Origin: Paenibacillus zeisoli
Lineage (GTDB): Bacteria > Bacillota > Bacilli > Paenibacillales > Paenibacillaceae
Assembly (NCBI RefSeq): GCF_003994465.1
Contig: NZ_RZNX01000013.1
Location: 1 to 64,000, forward strand
Direction: 5' to 3'
Length of the DNA: 64,000 bases
In this document: positions 9,236-17,498 of the stretch, piece by piece
How the letters are laid out: the number at the start of each line of letters is the position of its first letter
How positions within the stretch are numbered: the stretch's first letter is position 1
Position numbers and translations under genes: made by a program
Notes under the pieces: generated by a model
What the model saw: the letters and a program-made list of their open reading frames with translations, nothing else
What the model was told of the DNA's origin: nothing
The model's database searches: none

Positions 9236-10264
9236 ATGAGTATGACGACAGAACAGATCCACAAATATGTCCTGACCTACCTGGAGAGCATGGAATGCAA
9301 TGTAATCGAACAGTCTCCTTACCACGTGACGGTCAAGCTGTCTCCTGAGGCCGATAAAGAGCTTACTGGCCGCCCTTACTATTGGAGCTTTATTGAACGG
9401 ACGAACGCAGAACCAGAGACGATGTCATTCTTGTTCGTCTTTGACCCCGAGAAATACGAGGAGGCCGAAATCGCCAAGACAGCCCAAGCGAATGATGCAC
9501 GGAGGGCCGCGCTTCATGCCCAGCTGAATCAGCCTGTTATCTCAGCCGGGGAAGGAACCGTCACCCCATCTCCCTCCCAAACGGAGGACAGCATTCTTGG
9601 AAGATACTTCGGTGTTGTACGCCCGCTTCCGAATGTCGGACCTGGCCGAATACACCGGGAGCATTTGCATTTTGGAAGCCCGCGTCTGAAGCAAATTTTC
9701 GAGGCAGCCCGTCGTGGAGGCAGCTGTGTGTACTTGTTCGAGGATCCAGGACCTAGACAGCGCTCAACCCTGTTTCCTGCAGCTTACGAGCCGTGGCTCG
9801 GCGTTAATTTCAAAGTCGAATTTGCCTGTGATATGAAGCGGGAAGAGCTTCACTTCATGGGAATATCTCTGGTAAGCCGAAAGATAGACTTTCAATTCCA
9901 TAATCGGCTGAACGGACGATCCCTCCGGCCCAGATTGCCTGAAAATGTACACATAGAGCCCTCATCCATTACCCTTGCTGAAGGAAGAGATGCTCTTGAA
10001 TCTTCACTTCAGGACAAGCTGCGTGAAATTGACCCGGGCTGGGCAACGGAGGCGTCAGAACGTCTACAAGAGGAGCTTGAATTGATTGATGCCTATTATA
10101 ATGACCTTCTGCTCGAAGAGGATGAAGAGAAACGCACATCGGCCCACGAACAGTATGAAGCTAGACGCAAGGAGATTCGGTGGCAATATGAACCGAGAAT
10201 CCTAGTATCTGCTATAAACTGCGGTATCTTTCATCTTAGACAGGAGACTTCCCGGATGAAGTGA
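9236..10264 (+). CDS. yqhG: YqhG family protein
   Basis: 342 residues with no signal peptide or membrane segment. It matches the conserved but uncharacterised YqhG family of Bacillales, encoded next to the SNF2 helicase YqhH. The N-terminal half carries TGRPYYWSFIERT and the phrase GRIHREHLHFGSPRL; the C-terminal third (about 240-310) is acidic and alpha-helical, probably a coiled coil (ASERLQEELELIDAYY...). GGAGG ends 10 bases before the ATG at 9236; an alternative ATG at 9242 is possible. Tight coupling with yqhH suggests the two proteins act together. No catalytic motif is evident. Confidence 0.85.
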   Translation: MSMTTEQIHKYVLTYLESMECNVIEQSPYHVTVKLSPEADKELTGRPYYWSFIERTNAEPETMSFLFVFDPEKYEEAEIAKTAQANDARRAALHAQLNQPVISAGEGTVTPSPSQTEDSILGRYFGVVRPLPNVGPGRIHREHLHFGSPRLKQIFEAARRGGSCVYLFEDPGPRQRSTLFPAAYEPWLGVNFKVEFACDMKREELHFMGISLVSRKIDFQFHNRLNGRSLRPRLPENVHIEPSSITLAEGRDALESSLQDKLREIDPGWATEASERLQEELELIDAYYNDLLLEEDEEKRTSAHEQYEARRKEIRWQYEPRILVSAINCGIFHLRQETSRMK

Positions 10265-10424
10265 CCATTATCGATAAAACCCCGCAAAACTAGAAGACCA
10301 GTGACAAGCTTGTCCCGACAGGTTGTAACAGTCTTTTGCCAGCCATTTCACTACAATGGGTACACTGAACTTCAAATTACAGGAATGCTAGACACAAACC
10401 AAACTTAGGCAGGTGTTGTCATTT

Positions 10425-11372
10425 ATGCAGAGAGGTCTGATTAAGCTCTTTCGTACCAGTGTATGTATGGTACTGGTTTTTGGAGGAATTCAGAGCCTGT
10501 CCGGCTCTTACGTTGAAGCAGCTTCTGAGATTCAGATTGCCCAAACAACCAAAGAGGCAGAATCTGAGTTGACTCTCTTTGTTCGAAATATCCTCGGCAG
10601 CTTATCGGAGCAGGAACCTTTTGAGGATTGGAAGCAAGCCGAATTTACAGCTGAGCCTCTTGGACCAGGCACCCATGCCTGGTTCATTACGATTCGTCCT
10701 GGCGCCTCCCAAAGCGAAGAAGGTTATCTGATAATTGGCGCCAAACCGGGTGGCGGTTATGCATTGATCGAATATGGCCGTGGATCAGGACCTTTATTCT
10801 CTGCGAAGTCGTTGGAGCACGCGATAGCCCTGATTAGAGACTTGGGAGAAGAGCGTGACCTCTTGATCCAGAAGCTGTATGCTGGTCCCGCCCTAGCCGA
10901 ATGGAAGATTAGCGCCAAGGGTTCAACAGAGGAGAGCAGATATTTTGACGCAGTAAGCGGTGAGCTTCTGCCCGAGACGGATATGAGCTGGACGAAGCAG
11001 GTGGACTACACGGCATCGCCAGACCCAAGCTTGATCCAAAGTTATAGCCGGGGCATGACTCCAATGAAGACTGTAGTCACTGCACAAGCATTTAATACTT
11101 ATGAGAACATTTCGTGGATGACTCAAAAGCCACTTAAGATGAATGAAGCCTCTATCATCAAGCAGCTTCAGCTTAAGAAGAAACTTGTCTTTGCCTCCCG
11201 AGGTTCAGGCCGCACTTATTCCCTTTCTCTTCCCGTTAACGGGTTTCAGCGCTGGACCCATTCTGAGACCGACAGTCTATATGTATTGTCCAAATCCGGT
11301 GGATCGATCCGATGGATCTCCTTAGCATCTTTGGAGAAAATGGGCGGATTCTATACTGTAAATGGTTCCTGA
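10425..11372 (+). CDS. Secreted protein of unknown function
   Basis: About 315 residues starting with a Sec signal peptide: RGLIKLF positive segment, hydrophobic TSVCMVLVFGGIQ, and a likely signal peptidase I site at YVEA-AS. The mature part holds no catalytic motif I can recognise. Around residue 90 (GYLIIGAKPGGGYALIEYG) and 155-190 it resembles structural repeats of exported proteins with a PepSY- or DUF-like fold, but I would not name one. Start: ATG at 10425 with AGGTG about 10 bases upstream; a GTG at 10413 is in frame. It lies between yqhG and yqzE, where B. subtilis carries the sin/tapA-tasA biofilm locus, but shows no TasA likeness. A terminator follows directly. Confidence 0.7.
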   Translation: MQRGLIKLFRTSVCMVLVFGGIQSLSGSYVEAASEIQIAQTTKEAESELTLFVRNILGSLSEQEPFEDWKQAEFTAEPLGPGTHAWFITIRPGASQSEEGYLIIGAKPGGGYALIEYGRGSGPLFSAKSLEHAIALIRDLGEERDLLIQKLYAGPALAEWKISAKGSTEESRYFDAVSGELLPETDMSWTKQVDYTASPDPSLIQSYSRGMTPMKTVVTAQAFNTYENISWMTQKPLKMNEASIIKQLQLKKKLVFASRGSGRTYSLSLPVNGFQRWTHSETDSLYVLSKSGGSIRWISLASLEKMGGFYTVNGS

Positions 11373-11378
11373 CGTCAA

Positions 11379-11410
11379 AAAAGCTGATCCCTTTACCGGT
11401 ATCAGCTTTT
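11379..11410. terminator. Bidirectional terminator
   Basis: AAAAGCTGAT pairs with ATCAGCTTTT around a 12-base loop, with A and T runs on both sides. It serves the converging secreted-protein gene and yqzE. Confidence 0.85.
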
Positions 11411-11430
11411 ATCTGTTCTAGGTGAAATCC

Positions 11431-11652
11431 CTAGATTTCTCGTGAAGACTCTTTCGGTACGCGCGGTTTCATAAGCGGAACCGGTTCACTCTCCCACCAC
11501 ATCTCAATGGCAAAAGGAATCATCCCGAACCATTTACGTACCCACGGCTCACGTTGGTGCTGATGTTCCAGCCTGCGAACTTCCCGGGGTGTCTCCACAA
11601 AGTGCACGACTCTCTCGGTAATGATCTTTACAAGTTCATCGCCGCTAGCCAT
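11431..11652 (-). CDS. yqzE: YqzE family protein
   Basis: 73 residues. The conserved family pattern is clear: ELVKIITERVVHFVETPREVRR, a basic middle segment, then WVRKWFGMIPFAIEMWW, a short hydrophobic helix. In B. subtilis yqzE sits beside the comG competence operon. Here it stands alone, convergent to the secreted protein, and no comG genes are nearby. The function of the family is unknown. Confidence 0.8.
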   Translation of the reverse strand: MASGDELVKIITERVVHFVETPREVRRLEHQHQREPWVRKWFGMIPFAIEMWWESEPVPLMKPRVPKESSREI

Positions 11653-11845
11653 GATAACGATCCCTCCCTTTAAAGAAAAAGGTTACTGACTGCTCCTTGG
11701 TCTTATTGTGCTCCGAATTGATTCTTCTTATTCACACTGTGTGTTCACTTTCATCTTTCGCCTTTTGCCCATTACGGACTATGCATCATTTCCAACTCGT
11801 TAGACCATGATAAGGTAAAAGAAACCAAAGATAAAGGTGATCATT

Positions 11846-12541
11846 ATGCTGCGAATACTTCCTATGCTTCTATGCATTCCTCTTTTAACCGGTTGGATAT
11901 CGCCGAGGGTGACACAGGCCCGCCCGGATGATATGGAAAGGCTCTCCCGGCATGCATTTCCGGAGCCCGTAGTGCTCATTGATGCAGGCCATGGCGGAAT
12001 CGACGGGGGAACCTCTTTCCAAGAAATTCTGGAGAAAGACATCAACCTGGATATCTCGCGCAAGCTGTATCTTCTATTGAAGAGCAAGGGCTATACGGCT
12101 GCCTTAAATCGCTCAGAAGACTATGCGCTCAGTGATGAGAATCAGTGGCTGAAGAACCGTTCACGGCATCTCCGCGATCTTGCCCAGAGAAAAGGGCTAA
12201 GTGACGAACTGACCACTTCTATCGTGGTAAGTATTCATGTGAACTGGGCAAACAGCCAAAAGAAGCGGGGGCCGCTCGTTCTGCACCAAAATGAAGGGAA
12301 AAGCGCATTCCTGGCATGGGCCATTCAGAATGCGCTGAATTCTTTGTACGGCACCCGGTCTTTACCTACGCTCGGCAAGCCGTTTTACTTATTGAATCAT
12401 ATCGGTTACCCTGCTGTCATCGTCGAGACCGGATTTCTCAGCAGCCCTGAAGACAGGGTCATGCTGACCGGATCAAAAGGCCAGATGGACGTGGCTAAGG
12501 TAATTGCTGCCGGTATTATGGAGTATTTCACGGAAATATAA
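11846..12541 (+). CDS. cwlD: N-acetylmuramoyl-L-alanine amidase, CwlD-like (Amidase_3)
   Basis: A zinc amidase that removes the peptide from muramic acid. In spore formers CwlD, with PdaA, makes muramic delta-lactam in the cortex. 231 residues: an N-terminal hydrophobic export signal (LRILPMLLCIPLLTGWI), then VVLIDAGHGGIDGG with the first zinc His, SIVVSIHVNWA with a second, and the end motif VIVETGFLSS with the catalytic Glu. Size fits CwlD (about 237 residues) better than multi-domain amidases. The ATG at 11846 is preceded by AAAGGTG at 6 bases; a GTG at 11837 lies inside that Shine-Dalgarno. The 3' end overlaps the convergent deacetylase gene by 14 bases. Confidence 0.87.
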   Translation: MLRILPMLLCIPLLTGWISPRVTQARPDDMERLSRHAFPEPVVLIDAGHGGIDGGTSFQEILEKDINLDISRKLYLLLKSKGYTAALNRSEDYALSDENQWLKNRSRHLRDLAQRKGLSDELTTSIVVSIHVNWANSQKKRGPLVLHQNEGKSAFLAWAIQNALNSLYGTRSLPTLGKPFYLLNHIGYPAVIVETGFLSSPEDRVMLTGSKGQMDVAKVIAAGIMEYFTEI

Positions 12542-13418
12542 AATCCAGCTTCCGCTGCTCCCTGGCCAGATCACTGACCCCTACAAAATCAGCCTCCTGC
12601 CTAAGCGTATGAATCGAATTGCGAAGCACAGAGGCTGTTTTCTTCCCACGTGAACCCACGTGACCGATGGTGACGCAGCTGTCATGGCTTTTTAACCATT
12701 CAGACACCTTCCCGACCTGCTTGGATATATGCGCGGTGGATGCTACATCATCCAAAAAGATATGATTGTACACCTCAGGAAGTCCTTTTTGTTTACACAG
12801 CTTGCCGACAATGGATCTGTAGTTAGTTTTGCTGTCTACGAAGAATAATCCCCGCTCCTTGCAGACATCCAGTACGATAGACATAATGCGCTCATCCGCT
12901 GTCACTTTGGATCCCATGTGATTATTGATCCCGACCGCATAAGGCACATTATCAATAGCTGCTTCCACCGCCTTGCGCACTTCTTGATCCGACATTTTGG
13001 TCAAGATAGCCCCTGGCCCAAGCCATTCCGGTCTCCCGCGCTTCGGTTCCATGGGCAGATGGAGAAGCACATCATAACCCTTCTCATGAGCCCGCTTGGC
13101 ATCCTCCTGCGTAGTTTGAAGAAAAGGCATAACGGCCACCGTTAACTTAACAGGCATGGACAAGATCTCATCTGTCCCTTCCATCTTGTTGCCCAGATCA
13201 TCAATAATGACCGCGAGTTTTTTCTTCGAGTGAGCTTTCGGATTAGCTAGCTTCGTGTCCGGGTTCGCCATAACGGCTGATTTCCTGTCTATATGATGAT
13301 TATTCTCCGGTAGGGCATAACTGGATACCGGACCTGCCAGAAATCCGCATAACACTGTACCGGTTAACAGCCTGCGGGCAGCTCCTATTAACTTGTTCTT
13401 TGATTTATCCTTCGCCAT
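12528..13418 (-). CDS. Divergent polysaccharide deacetylase family protein (YibQ/DUF610)
   Basis: 296 residues with an N-terminal signal peptide (RRLLTGTVLCGFLAGPVSSYA). The domain begins KKLAVIIDDLGNK, where the two Asp replace the usual deacetylase metal ligands, followed by VAVMPF, DVLLHLPMEPK, GINNHMGS and FFVDSKTNYRS, all marks of the divergent (YibQ-type) branch of carbohydrate esterase 4-like proteins. The activity is unproven in the family; a cell-wall substrate is likely given the neighbouring CwlD. AGGAGG lies 8 bases before the ATG at 13418; an upstream GTG start would swallow it. The gene ends overlap tail to tail with cwlD. Confidence 0.87.
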   Translation of the reverse strand: MAKDKSKNKLIGAARRLLTGTVLCGFLAGPVSSYALPENNHHIDRKSAVMANPDTKLANPKAHSKKKLAVIIDDLGNKMEGTDEILSMPVKLTVAVMPFLQTTQEDAKRAHEKGYDVLLHLPMEPKRGRPEWLGPGAILTKMSDQEVRKAVEAAIDNVPYAVGINNHMGSKVTADERIMSIVLDVCKERGLFFVDSKTNYRSIVGKLCKQKGLPEVYNHIFLDDVASTAHISKQVGKVSEWLKSHDSCVTIGHVGSRGKKTASVLRNSIHTLRQEADFVGVSDLAREQRKLDFIFP

Positions 13419-13511
13419 AACCTGATCCTCCTGCCTTAACACACATTGTCCCTACATTGTTTGAACTTAGGGATTCAAATATGTATGGCAAAAAAGGTGC
13501 TTTCAGGATGT

Positions 13512-14729
13512 TTAGCTCCCTCCAGCTTCGAGCGTCGACTTCACCTTAACCAGGCAAGCCGCGAGCAACCCCACACTCAAGATAAGCGCAAGCAGGATAA
13601 AGGTGAACGAGAAGCTGCCTAATTTCATAAACTGAATCGATACAATGGGGCCTAAGCTAGTTCCAGCAAATAAAATAAACGTATATACGGACACCGCAAT
13701 ACCTCGCGCTTCTCCGCCCAATTGCCCGATAAGTGACACCAGGGAGGGAACCGCGAGGGCAATTCCAGATACGAAGACCAGAGTCATGAACACCAGCAAT
13801 AGAAGATTCGGGATCATTCCCAGAGAACTGAGACCAAGTACAGCTAAAGTTAATCCCCCTCGCAGTACAGCAAGAACACCATAACGCCGGGCGAGTCTTC
13901 CAGCAAAAGGAGCAACCAGCATACCTAATACCCCGATCGATCGCACATACAGAATTTCATGCGGGTTAAGCCGGAATACGGGGCCACTCAGATAAGATCC
14001 GAGTACAGAATACATACTTACAAAAGACATAAGGAGCACAAGCGCAGCGATATAGCTAAACACTAAATTTTTTCGGATAAATACGTTTCTCATCTGCTTG
14101 ATAGGCTCCCAGATGTTAGCCTGAGGCCGGGCAACCTTCCCTTTAGGCAGAAGCCAGATGATCAATACAGCGGTACACGCATACATAGCAGCAAGCAGAT
14201 AGAAAACCATATTCCATCCGTACTCCTGACTGACAATGCCAGAAATGACCTGCCCGAGAATTCCAGCCACCAGGAAGCCTGTACTGATGAATCCAATCGT
14301 AGTCACCCGCTTGTGTGCCGGAAACATCTCTACAGCATAAGCCAGGGCTACGGGAGAGAAGGTCGCTGCCGCTGCCCCTTGAAGACCTCTAAGAACAAAC
14401 AGCATCGTTAAGTTGTGAGCCGTTCCTAATAGGAATGAAATCAGAGTCAATGCGATTAGCCCCATAGTTATGACTTGCTTTCGACCATACCTATCCGACA
14501 GTGCCCCATATACCAGGCATCCCAATGCAAATCCTAGGGAAAAGATACTGCCCGCTCCCGCTGCTTGTGTTGTCGTAATGCCAAATTCACTCGCAAAAAT
14601 TGAGATTAGAGGAATAGTTACATATAAACTGCACATCACAGCCATTCCAGACCAGGATAATACCGCTGTCATCCAGGAGTAACTATGTTGATTCCTGAAT
14701 GTACCTACCGCCTGTTTGATAATAAACAC
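13512..14729 (-). CDS. MFS transporter, probable drug or metabolite exporter
   Basis: About 405 residues with 12 predicted membrane helices. MFS motif A is intact (GALSDRYGRKQ between helices 2 and 3) and the sequence resembles the DHA1 / YnfM-like 12-helix group. The start is uncertain. The frame is open to an ATG at 14768, but that would place the operator palindrome inside the coding sequence, so I favour GTG at 14729 just after it; AGAGAGG lies next to it. The gene follows marR by about 50 bases and has its own copy of the same operator, so it is probably induced when MarR releases. The substrate is unknown. Confidence 0.82.
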   Translation of the reverse strand: MFIIKQAVGTFRNQHSYSWMTAVLSWSGMAVMCSLYVTIPLISIFASEFGITTTQAAGAGSIFSLGFALGCLVYGALSDRYGRKQVITMGLIALTLISFLLGTAHNLTMLFVLRGLQGAAAATFSPVALAYAVEMFPAHKRVTTIGFISTGFLVAGILGQVISGIVSQEYGWNMVFYLLAAMYACTAVLIIWLLPKGKVARPQANIWEPIKQMRNVFIRKNLVFSYIAALVLLMSFVSMYSVLGSYLSGPVFRLNPHEILYVRSIGVLGMLVAPFAGRLARRYGVLAVLRGGLTLAVLGLSSLGMIPNLLLLVFMTLVFVSGIALAVPSLVSLIGQLGGEARGIAVSVYTFILFAGTSLGPIVSIQFMKLGSFSFTFILLALILSVGLLAACLVKVKSTLEAGGS

Positions 14730-14751
14730 CTCTCTCGACAATTGTATATAG

Positions 14752-14764
14752 TTAGATAATCTAA
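14752..14764. promoter_or_regulatory. Operator palindrome in front of the MFS gene
   Basis: TTAGATAATCTAA is a perfect 13-base palindrome. The same palindrome (middle base T) occurs at 15355-15367 over the marR promoter, pointing to the MarR protein as its ligand. Confidence 0.75.
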
Positions 14765-14782
14765 TCATTAGGTTAAAAAAAT

Positions 14783-15337
14783 TTATCTTCCTACACCCAT
14801 TTTTCTCTCAACGCTTGCATTTAGTTTAGTTAAAACTTTCTGTAATAAAGCCTGCTCTCCTTGATCCAAATCAGCGATAAATGAAGCGCAAGCTGACCAG
14901 AATGTGGGCAGGACCTGTTCAACCAAGCCGCGTCCTTCAGGGGTAATTGTCACATGAACCATCCGGCGGTTATTCTCATCCGCCTTTCGCTGAATCCAGC
15001 TCCTACTCTCAAGCCAATCAAGCAGTGCTGTCGCCGAAGCTCGGCGGATACCCAGGCGCTCGGCAATAGCTGAGGGGTTGATCTCTCCATGGTTTTGATG
15101 CAGAATTAGCAGCAGCAGAAGGTCTAATTTGCTTTCTGTAATTCCATATGCAGAGAGATCCAAATCCATCTTATCCTGCAGATTATCACCTATCCACAGC
15201 AGCAGCAGACCAATATGAGCCGAGGCTTGATCGGTCTCCTCGGAAGCTGTCTTCCCCATAAGCTGCAAGTAAGGCTCTATTCCTAATTTAGGCAGCTGTT
15301 TATCAACAGAATATTCCTTTTCAATTTTCTTTCTCAT
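14783..15337 (-). CDS. MarR-family transcriptional regulator
   Basis: 184 residues with the MarR winged helix: LLLILHQNHGEINPSAIAERLGIRRASATALLDWLESRSWIQRK...NRRMVHVTITPEGR, the last part being the wing (DENNRR) and the dimer helix after it. The N-terminal helix (about 40 residues) is longer than average. An AGGTG lies 5 bases before the ATG. The gene is transcribed toward the MFS exporter, and palindromes TTAGAT-N-ATCTAA lie both at its own promoter and before the transporter. An autoregulated repressor of efflux that responds to a small ligand is inferred. Confidence 0.88.
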   Translation of the reverse strand: MRKKIEKEYSVDKQLPKLGIEPYLQLMGKTASEETDQASAHIGLLLLWIGDNLQDKMDLDLSAYGITESKLDLLLLLILHQNHGEINPSAIAERLGIRRASATALLDWLESRSWIQRKADENNRRMVHVTITPEGRGLVEQVLPTFWSACASFIADLDQGEQALLQKVLTKLNASVERKMGVGR

Positions 15338-15354
15338 TTAGTCACCTACAATGA

Positions 15355-15404
15355 TTAGATTATCTAACTATGAGTAATATAATGGCTTTTTCTTCTAATT
15401 GCAA
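15355..15404 (-). promoter_or_regulatory. marR promoter with operator
   Basis: Minus strand: TTGCAA (15399-15404), 17 bases, TATATT (15376-15381). The palindrome TTAGATTATCTAA at 15355-15367 lies just downstream of the -10, across the expected start point. Confidence 0.8.
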
Positions 15405-15474
15405 GCAGTTAATTAAAAATCAGGCCGCAGGAAGATATGTCTGATTGGCACGTTCACACAATTGCACAGTAAAA

Positions 15475-15515
15475 GAACAGGCCCTTAAATTACTTAGTAA
15501 TTTAAGGGCCTGTTC
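15475..15515 (-). terminator. Long perfect hairpin terminator after tRNA-Leu
   Basis: A 41-base perfect inverted repeat: two 20-base arms beginning GAACAGGCCC around one T. On the minus strand it is followed by TTTTA and lies 13 bases past the tRNA 3' end. Confidence 0.85.
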
Positions 15516-15528
15516 TACTTAAAATTAA

Positions 15529-15613
<85 letters not shown>

Positions 15614-15775
15614 TCATTGTCTCTTGCATAAGGTGTTCTCTGCGGCGACAAGATATATCTTATCATGGAACTCTAACCAAGTCAACAACCTTTTTATTTT
15701 TTTATTTTCCATTGATATTTAGCAAATAAAATGGTTAAAATAAGAACATAAGTTCGTATTAAGGTGGTGAATTCC

Positions 15776-16171
15776 ATGGCTGTTCCCAATATAAGTACAG
15801 ATGAGCTTAGCTTGATCAAGAGCTGGCTGATGCTTGTATTTATACGCAAAGTCTTCGAACGCGACTCTCGAATTCTAATGAGCAGTGGTGTTCTCAAAAG
15901 CCCTGACGTCTATGTGGATATGATTGCTAGTGGTGCAGACCGTGTTGCCGTAGTTATGAAAGAAATACAGAATGATTTCACGAAAAGCAAGATCAAAATT
16001 TATGAGGTTAATCAGAGTCAGCAAGGCATCGAAGCCAAGTATCTTTGCCGCGGCAGCCGCGGCGAAATGCGCATTCTCTGGTCCGCATTACGAAGTGAAA
16101 TGCCCAGCCGGATGAGAGCTTATCTGGGCGTACAGCCGAGCACACTGAACGAACAGCTGAGCCCTATCTAG
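15776..16171 (+). CDS. Conserved hypothetical protein
   Basis: 131 residues, soluble, mixed alpha and beta. The first helix reads SLIKSWLMLVFIRKVFERDSR; later come a DVYVDMIASGADRVAVVMKEI segment and the C-terminal RGSRGEMRILWSALRSEM. The ERD motif and overall layout recall small Bacillales proteins of the YhjD type, but I am not sure of this link and assign no function. The ATG at 15776 has AAGGTGGTG 6 bases upstream. It is a single gene between tRNA-Leu and a convergent pair. Confidence 0.65.
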   Translation: MAVPNISTDELSLIKSWLMLVFIRKVFERDSRILMSSGVLKSPDVYVDMIASGADRVAVVMKEIQNDFTKSKIKIYEVNQSQQGIEAKYLCRGSRGEMRILWSALRSEMPSRMRAYLGVQPSTLNEQLSPI

Positions 16172-16202
16172 TTCTGATCACTGCCTAACTAACGGTAAGA
16201 CA

Positions 16203-16233
16203 AATACCCTTTGAACTTTTGTCAAAGGGTATT
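16203..16233. terminator. Bidirectional terminator
   Basis: AATACCCTTTGA pairs perfectly with TCAAAGGGTATT around a 7-base loop. It lies between two converging genes. Confidence 0.8.
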
Positions 16234-16266
16234 ATCATATGATATCAGACTCATGCTGCATACTTC

Positions 16267-16599
16267 TTACTGGGTCAATGCCTGCTCCACTCTTGTGGCA
16301 CCCTGTGACAGGATATGTCCTGAGCTGACCGCGGCCGCGGCCGCCGCAGCCTCACGAATCTCAGCGTCGGTAGCACCCTTGGATCTGGCCTCTTCCGTAT
16401 GATAGAACGTACACACCTCATTGTTGGCGAACAGGCTGATTCCGAGTGCAATCAACTGCTTCGTCTTGGCATCCAGTTCTCCTGCTGCCAGAGACTTTCC
16501 GGTAAAATCATGATAGGCTTCGGCCACACCTGGCATAGACTCACCAAAGGCTTGAATTCCATCTTTATATGCTCTTACTTTATCGTTCTTCTGAGACAT
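16267..16599 (-). CDS. Carboxymuconolactone decarboxylase (AhpD-like) family protein
   Basis: 110 residues, all alpha. The CMD core is clear: MPGVAEAYHDFTGKSLAAGELDAKTKQLIALGISL, then the active-site helix with EVCTFYHTEEARSKGAT, then an Ala-rich helix (REAAAAAAAVSSG). AhpD-type peroxidase members carry CxxCxxxH; here the first Cys position is Asn (NEVCTFYH), so the disulfide pair is incomplete and a simple AhpD reaction is unlikely. Start: ATG at 16599 with GGAAGAGGTG upstream. No peroxidase gene is adjacent. Confidence 0.85.
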   Translation of the reverse strand: MSQKNDKVRAYKDGIQAFGESMPGVAEAYHDFTGKSLAAGELDAKTKQLIALGISLFANNEVCTFYHTEEARSKGATDAEIREAAAAAAAVSSGHILSQGATRVEQALTQ

Positions 16600-16678
16600 C
16601 GTCAGCACCTCTTCCTGTATAGATAAGCTTATTCAGCCGCTCTCTATTACATTGTCCGAGGTACAGCCATAATATGCT

Positions 16679-16894
16679 CTACACTTCAAAAGAAATACGC
16701 GGTTCCTTGGCAGGTTGAAATGTATAATTTCTGTCCAGCTTGACAATATTACGGTTTGGCCGCCGGATCATGACCTGTGTATCGCTCCAGGCCACGACAA
16801 TTCCTCTGACGTCATTCTCTGGAATCGCATCCCGAATGACCCGGACTTTCTCTCCGGATAAGCGAAATGCATCTAATTCTTCATCACTAATCAT
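16679..16894 (-). CDS. Small conserved hypothetical protein
   Basis: 71 residues. SDEELDAFRLSGEKVRVIRD is followed by a beta-rich half (VRGIVVAWSDTQVMIRRPNRNIVKLDRNYTFQPA) that looks like a small SH3- or KOW-like barrel. GGAGG lies 12-13 bases before the ATG, a little far. The function is not recognised. It reads in the same direction as the CMD gene, 80 bases upstream of it, so both may be on one transcript. Confidence 0.65.
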   Translation of the reverse strand: MISDEELDAFRLSGEKVRVIRDAIPENDVRGIVVAWSDTQVMIRRPNRNIVKLDRNYTFQPAKEPRISFEV

Positions 16895-16981
16895 GTTATT
16901 GTCAGTACCTCCTTATGGATAGACGTGGACATCGGCTTTAATATATCACATTATATCAAAGCATCAAATCCGAACACAAAA

Positions 16982-17019
16982 ACAGGTCATCCACCGGTAT
17001 CCACCGGCAAACGACCTGT
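16982..17019 (-). terminator. Terminator of the small gene at 17075
   Basis: ACAGGTC (16982-16988) pairs with GACCTGT (17013-17019) around a GC-rich loop. The minus strand then reads TTTTTGTG. Confidence 0.7.
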
Positions 17020-17074
17020 CTCAACAACGGCTACCCCGTAGTAACCGCGTATATCAAAAGGTATTGCTCCCTAT

Positions 17075-17410
17075 TTATCTTTGTGCGTGTTCTTTGCTAT
17101 CGTTCTTCTCAAACCAGAAATCAAGCACTTTAGCGGACATCACACGCTCTTCAATGTATGCTACCTGCTGAGGGCTGAATTCTTCTCTCCAAGGAAAAGA
17201 AAGATCCTCACACATACCCGCAATGGTTAGCAGCTGTGACCAGGCTACGTACCGTTTGTACCAAAAGAACTGCGGGTGTTCAAGCATATAGGGATAAAGG
17301 TCATCAAATTCTGTATGTTTGCAATCAAGAGCTCGCTCAAAGGTAACCTTAGCTTCACTTAACTTCGTAACAAAATATTCTGCATTTACTACTGGTTGTT
17401 GTTCCCCCAT
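17075..17410 (-). CDS. Conserved hypothetical protein
   Basis: 111 residues, mostly helical and rich in aromatic residues (YPYMLEHPQFFWYKRYVAWSQL). There is no signal, membrane segment or known motif. GGAGG precedes the ATG at 7 bases. It is transcribed alone after xpt and ends at its own terminator. I do not recognise the family. Confidence 0.65.
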   Translation of the reverse strand: MGEQQPVVNAEYFVTKLSEAKVTFERALDCKHTEFDDLYPYMLEHPQFFWYKRYVAWSQLLTIAGMCEDLSFPWREEFSPQQVAYIEERVMSAKVLDFWFEKNDSKEHAQR

Positions 17411-17498
17411 GTAGTTGCCTCCTCTCCCTACTTATCTCTTATTATAACTGAAAAGAAAGGCTGTGCAAAGGACTCTTGTGAAATTGATGCCGTTTTGC

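Noticed and set aside
16319-16350. GC-rich GCGGCCGC-type repeat
   Set aside because: It is the codon run for an Ala-rich helix in the CMD protein.
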